A stretch of DNA of 10,885 nt, taken from an uncultured Planctomycetaceae bacterium. GTDB taxonomy: Bacteria > Planctomycetota > Planctomycetia > Planctomycetales > Planctomycetaceae. The stretch is taken from NCBI GenBank assembly GCA_903898975.1, contig CAIUHT010001071.1, positions 1 through 10,885 of the forward strand, read 5' to 3'. The notes under the pieces are model-generated. The model searched no databases. It was not told where the DNA came from and saw only the letters and a program-made list of their open reading frames with translations. Every line of letters starts with the position of its first letter. Position 1 is the first letter of the stretch. The position numbers and the translations under genes are program-made. Positions 1 to 6,039 of this stretch are shown piece after piece.

Positions 1-816
1 ACCGACCATGCGGGTATCGCCACCCAGTCGCAGGTCGAGTTGCAGGCCACCCTCTCGGCACCCGAAGACATCTCGGGAGCTTTTCTCTCGGTGCAGGCGG
101 GAGAAGGTGGGGCCGACGCCTCGGACTTCGCCGGGATGCTGTTGCGCATGTACCAGCGCTGGGCCGAGTCGAACGGATTCAAGAGCGAACTGCTCGATAT
201 GTCGGAAGGGGAGGCGGGGATTCGCAGCGCGACGCTGGCCATCCGGGGGGACTACGCTTACGGGTTGCTGCGGGGCGAGGTGGGTGTGCATCGACTGATT
301 CGCATCAGCCCGTTCGACAGTGCCGGGCGCCGGCAAACCTCCTTCGCCGCAATCGACCTGATTCCCGAGGTGGACGACAACGTCGACGTCGCCATCGACT
401 GGGAGAAAGACGTGCGTGAAGATGTGTTCTGTGCCTCGGGTGCCGGGGGACAGCACGTCAACAAGACGTCGTCGGCGATCCGCCTGACGCACCTCCCCAC
501 GAACACCGTGGTGCAGTGCCAGAACGAACGGAGCCAGCACAAGAACCGGGCGTTTGCCCGCAAGATGCTGGCGGCCCGACTCTACCAGCTCGAGATCGAG
601 CGACGGGACGCCGAGGTGGCGGCGAAGCGGGGAGAAAAGACCAAGATCGGGTTCGGTGGGGGCACCATCCGCACCTACGAGTTGAACCCAACGCAGCGGG
701 TCAAAGACCACCGCACGATGTGCGTCTCGAACAGCCCCGCGCGGGTCTTCGACGGCGAACTCAAGGCGTTTCTCGACGCCTACCTGCGGGACCGCATCGG
801 CAAGCCCGAGGCGTAG
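1..816 (+). CDS. prfB: Peptide chain release factor 2 (RF2), 5' end missing
   Basis: RF2 recognises UGA and UAA stop codons in the ribosomal A site and triggers peptidyl-tRNA hydrolysis. The frame is open from base 1, so the N-terminal domain lies outside the window; about 271 residues remain of a protein usually near 360. The RF2-type stop-codon tripeptide SPF is encoded at 307-315, within RISPFDSAGRRQTSF. The catalytic GGQ is at 445-453, within SGAGGQHVNKTSSA, followed by the conserved QCQNERSQHKN block. SPF rather than an RF1-type PxT motif separates it from prfA. The late segment at 649-678 (GFGGGTIRTY) differs from the usual WGSQIRSY switch-loop region: Trp is replaced by Phe and there is one extra residue. 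The programmed frameshift site known in many prfB genes would lie upstream and cannot be judged. The product is sure; the switch-loop change is seen directly but its effect is unknown. Confidence 0.97.
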   Translation, partial: TDHAGIATQSQVELQATLSAPEDISGAFLSVQAGEGGADASDFAGMLLRMYQRWAESNGFKSELLDMSEGEAGIRSATLAIRGDYAYGLLRGEVGVHRLIRISPFDSAGRRQTSFAAIDLIPEVDDNVDVAIDWEKDVREDVFCASGAGGQHVNKTSSAIRLTHLPTNTVVQCQNERSQHKNRAFARKMLAARLYQLEIERRDAEVAAKRGEKTKIGFGGGTIRTYELNPTQRVKDHRTMCVSNSPARVFDGELKAFLDAYLRDRIGKPEA

Positions 817-831
817 GCCCCACGCGGGCCT
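815..831 (+). terminator. Small hairpin at the end of prfB (possible terminator)
   Basis: A perfect 6-bp inverted repeat, AGGCCC / GGGCCT, with a 5-base loop begins inside the prfB stop codon. No T-run follows, so it is not a classic intrinsic terminator. In GC-rich DNA a stem of this size can arise by chance. Its position just at the gene end is the only support. Confidence 0.25.
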
Positions 832-904
832 GGGCCCGGCGGATCAGACCTCACAGTTAGCTCCCCCGGGCCTGGCGATGGATTCCTCCCGCCAGCAGTC
901 AGAG

Positions 905-928
905 GCCCGTCGTGCCGGGATGACGGGC
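905..928. repeat. Inverted repeat, 7-bp stem
   Basis: GCCCGTC at 905-911 is perfectly complementary to GACGGGC at 922-928, around a 10-base loop. It can form a stable hairpin on either strand. It could terminate transcription from either converging gene, although no T-run follows, or belong to a dispersed intergenic repeat together with the tandem repeats beside it. The inverted repeat is seen directly; its function is unknown. Confidence 0.5.
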
Positions 929-945
929 AGGAAGCCCAGCGGCCT

Positions 946-1000
946 AGACTCGCGCATCCAGACTCGCGCATCCAGACTCGCGCATCCCGACTCTGAATCC
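946..1000. repeat. 14-bp tandem repeat, three exact copies plus a degenerate fourth
   Basis: The unit AGACTCGCGCATCC occurs three times with no mismatch (946-959, 960-973, 974-987). A degenerate partial copy, CGACTCTGAATCC, follows at 988-1000. The period is not a multiple of three and no credible gene crosses it, so it is a non-coding minisatellite-like array. The identical copies suggest recent expansion or slippage. Copy number may vary between strains. Confidence 0.9.
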
Positions 1001-1019
1001 AGCCCCACTCCCCAAGGCA

Positions 1020-1087
1020 CCAGTGGCCGCGGACAGACTGTGGTCGCCGACACACTGTGGTCGGGGCCTCACTGTGGCCTCGGGTCA
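1020..1087. repeat. 17-bp imperfect tandem repeat, about four copies
   Basis: ACTGTGG starts at 1037, 1054 and 1071, exactly 17 bases apart. The first two copies share ten bases (ACTGTGGTCG) and the third diverges after ACTGTGG. A more diverged copy at 1020-1036 matches the 1037 copy at about 12 of 17 positions by eye. This array differs in period and sequence from the 14-bp array 20 bases upstream. No function is recognisable. Confidence 0.7.
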
Positions 1088-1178
1088 ATGGAGAGCCCGG
1101 CTCAAGCCCAGCCCGGGAGTGGTCACGCACTGCATCGGCGCGATGTGGCAGTCCGCGGCAAACATGGGGCTGATGGGC

Positions 1179-2108
1179 TTATGCGCCGCCCGTGGCGCGC
1201 TGATCATCGAGGGGGACGGTGGCGGGGGCCTGGCTCCCCGCGGGTGGGGCGGGTGTCGCTCCGTTCCGTCCCCGCAGCTGGTCGTACAGGGCCCGCAATG
1301 GGGCGGCGAAGGCGAAGCCGCAGAAGATCAGTGGCACCGCCATCTCCCGCACCATGATCGCCACGAAGGTTCCCAGCAGCACCATCAGCAGGTGCTGGTA
1401 GCTCTTTCGCCCCCGGAAGAACCGGTTGAAGAAGTGCGAGTACCGCACGCGTGAAACCATCAGGCAGGCACACGCCAGCGTCACCAGCGGCAACAGGAAG
1501 CGCATGGCGGGCTCCAGCCACGCGGCTCCCGTGTGGGTCACCCGGTCCCAGAGACCGGCGTCGGCGGGAAGCTCGGCGGCCAGCTCGGCCAGCAGTGGGT
1601 AGGCGATCATGAACGACGCCACCGCTCCGGCCGCCGCTGGAGAAGGCAACCCGCTGAAGAACTGGTGCGAATCGTCCTCTTCGGTCTCGACGTTGAAGCG
1701 GGCCAGTCGCAGCACGGCACACACCACGTACAGGGCGGCGATGCTCCACAACAGCCGGGGGTGAAAGTCGCCCGAGAACTTGATCAGGATGAACGCCGGG
1801 GCAACTCCGAAGCTGACGGCGTCGCACAGGCTGTCGAGTTCGGCACCGAACTGGCTGGTCTGCTTCGCCCAGCGGGCGGCCCGGCCATCGAGCATGTCAA
1901 ACACCATCGCGGCGAAGATCAGGGTCGCCGAGATGAACAGGCAGGTCGTGTCGTCCGATCCCCAGCCAATCCGTTCCAGCAATCCCACCTTGGCCGCAAA
2001 GGTGAGCGCCCCGAAACCGCAGACCAGGTTGCCCAGGGTCAGCATGGTGGGCAGCACGGCGAACAGGCGGGGACCACGCCGAAGGCGGAGAGTGCGAGGT
2101 GTCTTCAT
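1179..2108 (-). CDS. pssA: CDP-diacylglycerol-serine O-phosphatidyltransferase
   Basis: This enzyme makes phosphatidylserine from CDP-diacylglycerol and serine at the cytoplasmic membrane, the step leading to phosphatidylethanolamine. The 309-residue product has the full CDP-alcohol phosphotransferase signature DGxxAR-x8-Gx3Dx3D at residues 74-96 (DGRAAR, then G, D and the last D96). An N-terminal hydrophobic stretch around MLTLGNLVCGFGAL (22-35) and several further membrane segments follow. The layout fits the membrane-embedded, Bacillus-type (type II) PssA, which is a different family from the E. coli enzyme. The C-terminus from about residue 280 is a Pro/Ala-rich cytoplasmic-looking tail. 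The ATG start directly precedes a basic N-terminus (MKTPRTLRLRRG), normal for the family. The stop is TAA. It converges on prfB, and a decarboxylase partner (psd) is not in the window. The serine specificity rests on overall family resemblance. Confidence 0.93.
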   Translation of the reverse strand: MKTPRTLRLRRGPRLFAVLPTMLTLGNLVCGFGALTFAAKVGLLERIGWGSDDTTCLFISATLIFAAMVFDMLDGRAARWAKQTSQFGAELDSLCDAVSFGVAPAFILIKFSGDFHPRLLWSIAALYVVCAVLRLARFNVETEEDDSHQFFSGLPSPAAAGAVASFMIAYPLLAELAAELPADAGLWDRVTHTGAAWLEPAMRFLLPLVTLACACLMVSRVRYSHFFNRFFRGRKSYQHLLMVLLGTFVAIMVREMAVPLIFCGFAFAAPLRALYDQLRGRNGATPAPPAGSQAPATVPLDDQRATGGA

Positions 2109-2118
2109 TAATCAGTCG

Positions 2119-2131
2119 GGCCCCTCGGGCC
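2119..2131 (-). promoter_or_regulatory. Hairpin covering the possible ribosome binding site of pssA
   Basis: On the minus strand, GGCCC-GAG-GGGCC can form a 5-bp stem with a 3-base loop. It ends 10 bases before the pssA ATG and contains AGGGG, the only Shine-Dalgarno-like stretch there. Folding could hide the ribosome binding site. The rest of the 2109-2324 gap shows no gene and no convincing promoter. A 5-bp GC stem can occur by chance in such DNA. Confidence 0.2.
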
Positions 2132-2324
2132 AGGCAAAGTGGGGACGCAACGCAGAGATTCAGGAACACGGGACGGTGCCAGCGAGCCACACCGGGCTGG
2201 CGCGGTCGGGGATGCGACAGCGGGACACGCCCGTCGGCCAGGTGGCCACCGCTTCGGGGCACACCGCCGCTGGCAAACCTCCCCGGGGCACACAGCCAAT
2301 CCGCCCCGCGCCCGCTGGTCCTTG

Positions 2325-3293
2325 TCAGGGAGTGGTGGGGGGCGTGTGATTCAGCCGCCATCCCGGCTCGGTCACCGGCGGCTCCGCCCCCGGTTCCACC
2401 AGTTTACCATACAGATCGGGACGGCGGGCCCGCAGATACCGGCGACCGCTCGAGAGTTGCTGTTTTTCGGCGGTCAGCAGTCCCACCACCACGTCGTCAC
2501 CCAGTGCCCGGCTTTCCACCAGCACTTCGCCAAACGGGTCGAAAATCGCCGCCCCCCCGGGACGAACCTCTGCGCCGTCAATCCCGATCGGATTGGTGTA
2601 GACGGCATAGATTCCGTTTTCCCAGGCCCGCGTGGGGACCCACCGCATCAGCCAGCCCCGCCCCTTGGGCCCTTCCAGTTCCTGCCTCAGCCTCACCGGG
2701 TCGCGGTCCCGGTTGTGCCACAGGGCGGGAGCCACCGTTCCGCGACCGGGCATGGTCGAGGGGAGGCACCCGGTCACGTGCGGCATGAAGACAATCTCGG
2801 CCCCCAGCAACGCGGTGCAGCGGACATTCTCGGGCAGGTTGTTGTCGTAGCAGATGAGGATGCCACACCGGCAACCCAGCAGGTCGAAGACGGTGTATGA
2901 ATCGCCCGGCACCAGGTGCGGATTCACAAACGTGTGCAGCTTGCGATGCCGGGCGACCAGTCCGTCCCCCGTCACGCAGACGTACGTGTTGTGCACGTTT
3001 TCGCCCGCCCGTTCGAACAGCCCGGCCAGCAGCGGGACCCGCAGTTCGGCCGCCAGGGCGATCAGGCGGCGAACGCACGGACCATCGGGGACTGGCTCGG
3101 CGAGATCCCACATCTGTTGCCGGGAGTAGGGCTGCACGTGCGTGTAACCCTGCAGGCAGCATTCATGAAAGCTGACCACCTCGGCCCCCTGGTCAACCGC
3201 CTGCCGGGCGAGTGTGGCGACCCGCCCCAGGTTGTACTCGACGTCGCCCGGACGGTACTCGAACTGAGCGGCACCAACGCGAATGTCGCGCAT
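2325..3293 (-). CDS. Carbon-nitrogen hydrolase (nitrilase superfamily)
   Basis: Members of this cytosolic superfamily hydrolyse or transfer non-peptide C-N bonds (amidases, ureidopropionases, carbamoylputrescine amidases, nitrilases). The 322-residue product shows the catalytic Glu-Lys-Cys triad: E44 in FHECCLQGY, K118 in RHRKLHTF and C148 in ILICYDNNLPEN. The later RAWENGIYAVYTNPIG (from R222) and PGGAAIFDPFGE (from P245) motifs are also present. A stretch of about 40 residues between the Cys block and the RAWEN motif (about 173-217) is longer than I expect for the family and may shape substrate choice. The ATG start fits the conserved beginning RVGAAQFEYRPGD and has AGGA 7 bases upstream. 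The neighbours, GNAT-Nudix upstream and pssA downstream, are over 200 bases away and give no substrate clue. The family is sure; the substrate is unknown. Confidence 0.9.
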   Translation of the reverse strand: MRDIRVGAAQFEYRPGDVEYNLGRVATLARQAVDQGAEVVSFHECCLQGYTHVQPYSRQQMWDLAEPVPDGPCVRRLIALAAELRVPLLAGLFERAGENVHNTYVCVTGDGLVARHRKLHTFVNPHLVPGDSYTVFDLLGCRCGILICYDNNLPENVRCTALLGAEIVFMPHVTGCLPSTMPGRGTVAPALWHNRDRDPVRLRQELEGPKGRGWLMRWVPTRAWENGIYAVYTNPIGIDGAEVRPGGAAIFDPFGEVLVESRALGDDVVVGLLTAEKQQLSSGRRYLRARRPDLYGKLVEPGAEPPVTEPGWRLNHTPPTTP

Positions 3294-3300
3294 GCTGTGG

Positions 3301-3304
3301 TCCT
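3301..3304 (-). promoter_or_regulatory. Ribosome binding site of the carbon-nitrogen hydrolase
   Basis: On the minus strand AGGA lies 7 bases before the ATG at 3293 (CAGGACCACAGC-ATG). This is a usable Shine-Dalgarno site and supports that start. Confidence 0.5.
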
Positions 3305-3351
3305 GTTGGAGAGGAGAAAGCGGTTTGGTTTGAAGCGGGTACGTGTGAAGC

Positions 3352-3370
3352 GGGCCCCGCCCACGGGCCC
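3352..3370 (-). terminator. GGGCCC hairpin between GNAT-Nudix and C-N hydrolase genes
   Basis: Two copies of GGGCCC (3352-3357 and 3365-3370) enclose a 7-base loop and can pair as a perfect 6-bp GC stem. Just downstream on the minus strand, TGAAGCGGG occurs as a direct repeat at 3346-3354 and 3331-3339 on the plus strand. The site could end transcription from the GNAT-Nudix gene or act in the leader of the hydrolase gene. There is no T-run, so its role is uncertain. Confidence 0.25.
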
Positions 3371-3556
3371 AGCCTGATGCTGGCGATCGATGAAGACAAC
3401 TCGCAGAGATGGCATCGCCCTGCGTGCCGGGACGGGTAACGGATCTGTGAAACGCAACTTCGGAACGCGTTTGTGCAACGCCTCTGCGGAATGCCTGACT
3501 GCCCTGGGAGCGCGAGCGACAGCGGGGTCAGCCAGGGCGTCGCCCGGGGCGTTGAC

Positions 3557-4624
3557 TCAGCGGGCAGCAGCCTGGCCTGCGCGGTGGGTCATGTACCAGG
3601 CAAACAGCGTCTGGAAGCAGACTGAGAACCGCCCGCGTTCGCGGTCGAGCATCGCGGCGACCTCGGCCAGCGGGTGGAACGACACCTCGGCGATCTCGTA
3701 CGGGTCGGGACGGAGCACGTCATCGCAGACGGCCTGGTAGAGCACCGTGTGCTCGCGGGCGGTCTCGGGCGAGGCGGGGAGCTTGACCACGAACTCCAGG
3801 TCGGCCGAGATTCCCAGTTCTTCCTGCAGTTCCCGCGGGGCCGCCGTGGCGTAGTCTTCTCCCGCGTTCAAGTGTCCCGACGCGGACGATGTGTACTGCA
3901 GCGGGGCCTCATCCTTGTGCTTCGACCGCAGTTGCAGCAGCAGTTCCCCGCGCGAGTTGAAGACAAACACATGCACCGCCCGATGCCACAGTCCGCGGGC
4001 GTGCACGACCGAGCGCGGCAGCGTGTCGATGACGCGGTCCTGCTCGTCGCAGACGTCGAACAGTTCTTCGCTGCCCGCGGCGGTCGCAGGGGGGCTGAGA
4101 GACGCCTGCGGTGCGGCCACCTGGGCCGGAGTCGAGTGAGCCGGGGCGGGGCTGCCAACCACCGCTCTCCGCAGCCAGCGCTCCAGCACAAAGTACCCCC
4201 CGGGATTCATCCCCATCGCCGCGTAGGTGGCGTGAGCCCGGGTGTTCTGTTCTTCGACGTAGAGCCGCAGGCCGACCACGCCCGGGTCGGCCAACGCCTC
4301 GGCTTCCAGCTGGGCATGCAGCGCGCGAAAGACTCCCCGGCGACGGAAGTCGGGATGCACATACACGCTCTGCAGCCACCAGATATCGCCATTGCGCCAG
4401 TCGGACCATTCGTGGGTGTGCATCAGTTGCCCGACCACCCGGCCATTCAGCTCGGCCAGCAGGTACCGTCCGCGCTCGGGATTGGCGAGCAGGGCCTGCA
4501 CCCCGGGAACCAGGTGCTGGCGATCGAGCTGCTTGCCCTCCGATTCGAGAGCCAGCTCGCAGTTGTAATCGACAATCACTTCCCAGTCGGCGGGAGTCGC
4601 CGGGCGGATCTGCAGTCCGTTCAA
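3557..4624 (-). CDS. GNAT acetyltransferase-Nudix hydrolase two-domain protein
   Basis: The 355-residue product joins two enzymes. Residues about 4-150 form a GNAT domain, with the acetyl-CoA binding motif in SVYVHPDFRRRGVFRAL (86-102). GNAT domains move an acetyl group from acetyl-CoA to an amine. An Ala/Pro/Ser-rich linker spans about 155-185. Residues about 186-350 form a Nudix domain with a complete Nudix box (G250, E256, R264-E265, E268-E269, G271), preceded by VHVFVFNSRGELLLQLRS. That context resembles the YfcD/isopentenyl-diphosphate-isomerase-like branch, whose members hydrolyse nucleoside-diphosphate-linked substrates or are uncharacterised. The only start before an in-frame stop upstream (4700-4702) is TTG at 4624; no ATG or GTG is available and no clear Shine-Dalgarno is seen. 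Both domains keep key residues, so both may be active. The substrates are unknown. Confidence 0.9.
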   Translation of the reverse strand: MNGLQIRPATPADWEVIVDYNCELALESEGKQLDRQHLVPGVQALLANPERGRYLLAELNGRVVGQLMHTHEWSDWRNGDIWWLQSVYVHPDFRRRGVFRALHAQLEAEALADPGVVGLRLYVEEQNTRAHATYAAMGMNPGGYFVLERWLRRAVVGSPAPAHSTPAQVAAPQASLSPPATAAGSEELFDVCDEQDRVIDTLPRSVVHARGLWHRAVHVFVFNSRGELLLQLRSKHKDEAPLQYTSSASGHLNAGEDYATAAPRELQEELGISADLEFVVKLPASPETAREHTVLYQAVCDDVLRPDPYEIAEVSFHPLAEVAAMLDRERGRFSVCFQTLFAWYMTHRAGQAAAR

Positions 4625-4893
4625 GAGAGCACTCGAGAAAAAAGAGGAGGGACAAACCGGGGGGCCGCGTGGCCGAGGCGGTTGCCTGGGGAAGAGGGGT
4701 CAGCCCAGTCTCCAACCGCACGCCCAGCATAGCGAGGCACCGTCACCCGGCGGAGTCTGTCGCCACAGCCAGTGGTCCCATTCATGCAAAACCGTTCGCC
4801 CAACCCCAATCGAGATGTCACGGGTTTCGCCTCCGTGGAAATGCCCCATTCCGCTGCCAGCCAGGCCGCTCATCCATCAGCCCGGCGAACTGA

Positions 4894-4922
4894 TTGCCCG
4901 GCACCGGGGGGCGGTTTATGAT
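4894..4922 (+). promoter_or_regulatory. Sigma70-like promoter for the amidohydrolase-redoxin pair
   Basis: A -35 box TTGCCC (4894-4899, 4 of 6 match to TTGACA) and a -10 box TATGAT (4917-4922, 5 of 6 match to TATAAT) are separated by exactly 17 bases. Transcription would begin near 4929. That gives a leader of about 150 bases before the ATG at 5083. The spacing and the rarity of AT-rich hexamers in this DNA make it the best promoter candidate in the window. It is predicted from consensus only. Confidence 0.45.
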
Positions 4923-4934
4923 CGCCTGCCGCTG

Positions 4935-4949
4935 CACCCCAGAGGGGTG
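4935..4949 (+). promoter_or_regulatory. GC hairpin at the start of the amidohydrolase leader
   Basis: CACCCC-AGA-GGGGTG forms a perfect 6-bp stem with a 3-base loop. It lies only a few bases after the predicted transcription start, so it would sit at the 5' end of the mRNA. It could stabilise the transcript or mark a regulatory site. No known riboswitch fold is recognised in the leader. Confidence 0.35.
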
Positions 4950-5071
4950 GGCATGTCCGCTGTTCCTGAGTGGCATTCACCCACCGCCTGTCCCGTCGCG
5001 TGGTTCAACACGAGGACAACGGGGCTTGGACGGGGTGAGTCGTCCGGCCGGTTGTGGGCCTGTTTTTTCGC

Positions 5072-5077
5072 GAGGTG
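5072..5077 (+). promoter_or_regulatory. Ribosome binding site fixing the amidohydrolase start
   Basis: GAGGTG lies 5 bases before the ATG at 5083, a near-consensus Shine-Dalgarno at proper spacing. It selects this ATG over upstream in-frame starts such as the one at 4894, and the signal peptide begins at exactly this ATG. Confidence 0.7.
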
Positions 5078-5082
5078 TCTCG

Positions 5083-6039
5083 ATGTTGTCCCGACGTCTG
5101 CTGATGCAAGGGGGATTGGCCGCGATGGCCCTGGGAACCACCGGAGGAATGCCCGCGATGGGCGTGGCAGGCGCGGCCGCTCCCGCCGCGGCACCCGACC
5201 TCAAAAAACACCCTTATATCGACGCGCACTCGCATGTCTGGTCGCCCGACACCGACAAGTGGCCGCTTGAGAAAGGGCAGACCAAGGCCGACCTCAAGCC
5301 TGCCAGCTTCACCCCGACCGAACTGCTCGCCCAGGCCCATCCCGTCGGGGTGGGTCGGGTGGTACTGATTCAACACCACATCTACCACGGGTGGAACAAC
5401 ACTTATCTCACCGATTGCGCCGCCGCATTCCCGGGGACCTTCGCCGTCGTCGGGATGATTGACGACCAGCAGCCGGGCGTGGTGAACAAGATGGACCAGC
5501 TGAAAAAGCAGCGGGTCACCGGCTTTCGGATCACCCCGTTCATCTACAAGGAGAAGTGGCTCGACAGCGACGGGATGCACGCGCTGTGGAAGCATGCCGC
5601 CGAGACGGGGCAGGCGGTCTGCTGCCTGCTGAACCCCGAGCATCTTGCGGGGGTCGGCCGCATGTGCGAACGCTACCCGCAGACCCGCGTGGTCATCGAC
5701 CACTTCGCCCGGATCGGCGCCGATGGCATGGTCCGTGACGCCGACGTCGACGCCCTGGCCGCGCTGGCCAAGCATCGGCAGGCGCACGTCAAGCTCTCGG
5801 CGTACTATGCCCTGGGCAAGAAGGCGCCGCCGTACCTCGACCTGGTCCCGATGATCCGCCGAATGCTCGACGCCTACACCCCCGAGCGGTGCATGTGGGC
5901 CAGCGACGCGCCGTACCAGATCGAAGGGGACAACGGGTACGCTCCGTCCCTGGCGCTGCTCCGCGAGCGGGTCGAACTCTCGGCGGGCGATCGCGACTGG
6001 CTGCTGCGGAAGTGTGCCGAGCGGGTGTACTTTGCCTAG
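5083..6039 (+). CDS. Tat-exported amidohydrolase (COG3618 / Amidohydro_2 family)
   Basis: The 318-residue product is a TIM-barrel, metal-dependent hydrolase of the family that includes L-fuconolactonase and other sugar-lactone hydrolases. Its N-terminus carries a twin-arginine-type signal: SRRLLM at residues 3-8, a hydrophobic stretch to about 30, then an Ala-rich region (AGAAAPAAAP) with likely cleavage sites. The mature domain starts with the metal motif DAHSH (H49, H51). It continues with a strand around RVVLIQHH, FRITPF (148-153), VVIDHFARIG (H207) and ends with MWASDAPY (D275), the expected C-terminal metal or catalytic Asp. Export places it in the periplasm or on the outside. The start is chosen from GAGGTG and the signal peptide. 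The redoxin gene follows without a gap and is probably cotranscribed. The substrate is not known; a lactone or small cyclic ester is a guess from the family. Confidence 0.9.
   Translation: MLSRRLLMQGGLAAMALGTTGGMPAMGVAGAAAPAAAPDLKKHPYIDAHSHVWSPDTDKWPLEKGQTKADLKPASFTPTELLAQAHPVGVGRVVLIQHHIYHGWNNTYLTDCAAAFPGTFAVVGMIDDQQPGVVNKMDQLKKQRVTGFRITPFIYKEKWLDSDGMHALWKHAAETGQAVCCLLNPEHLAGVGRMCERYPQTRVVIDHFARIGADGMVRDADVDALAALAKHRQAHVKLSAYYALGKKAPPYLDLVPMIRRMLDAYTPERCMWASDAPYQIEGDNGYAPSLALLRERVELSAGDRDWLLRKCAERVYFA

Larger units (their letters stand above)
817..1178. other. Convergent intergenic region rich in repeats
   Basis: This gap of about 360 bases lies between the 3' ends of prfB (plus) and pssA (minus). 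No reading frame here resembles a protein; the frames crossing it are low-complexity and run into pssA antisense. It holds a hairpin at the prfB stop, a 7-bp-stem inverted repeat at 905-928, a 14-bp tandem repeat at 946-1000 and a 17-bp tandem repeat at 1020-1087. The remainder, about 1088-1178, shows nothing I recognise. A role in terminating both converging transcripts is plausible but not shown. Confidence 0.7.
4625..5082. other. Divergent intergenic region
   Basis: This gap of about 458 bases separates the minus-strand GNAT-Nudix gene from the plus-strand amidohydrolase gene. No frame in it looks like a protein. The plus frame of the amidohydrolase is open upstream to beyond 4894, but that extension is Cys/Pro/Arg-rich and would bury the signal peptide. 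The region holds a sigma70-like promoter (4894-4922), a hairpin (4935-4949) and a Shine-Dalgarno site (5072-5077), all facing the amidohydrolase gene. I see no convincing promoter for the minus-strand gene. Confidence 0.7.

Noticed and set aside
946..1087. A possible CRISPR array.
   Set aside because: The repeats are 14 and 17 bases, directly adjacent and without spacers, and there are no cas genes.
4667..4695. A tRNA-like string (GTGGCCGAGGCGGTT) resembling the D-arm of Ser/Leu tRNAs.
   Set aside because: No matching acceptor stem, anticodon arm or T-arm (GGTTCGA-type) follows at the right distance.
4726..4731. TATGCT on the minus strand as a -10 box for the GNAT-Nudix gene.
   Set aside because: No -35-like hexamer lies 16-18 bases upstream.
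3674..4732. A 352-codon plus-strand frame.
   Set aside because: It is antisense to the GNAT-Nudix gene, whose motifs are complete on the minus strand.
4894..5082. An upstream extension of the amidohydrolase frame.
   Set aside because: It would add 63 residues without homology in front of a Tat signal that has its own Shine-Dalgarno site.
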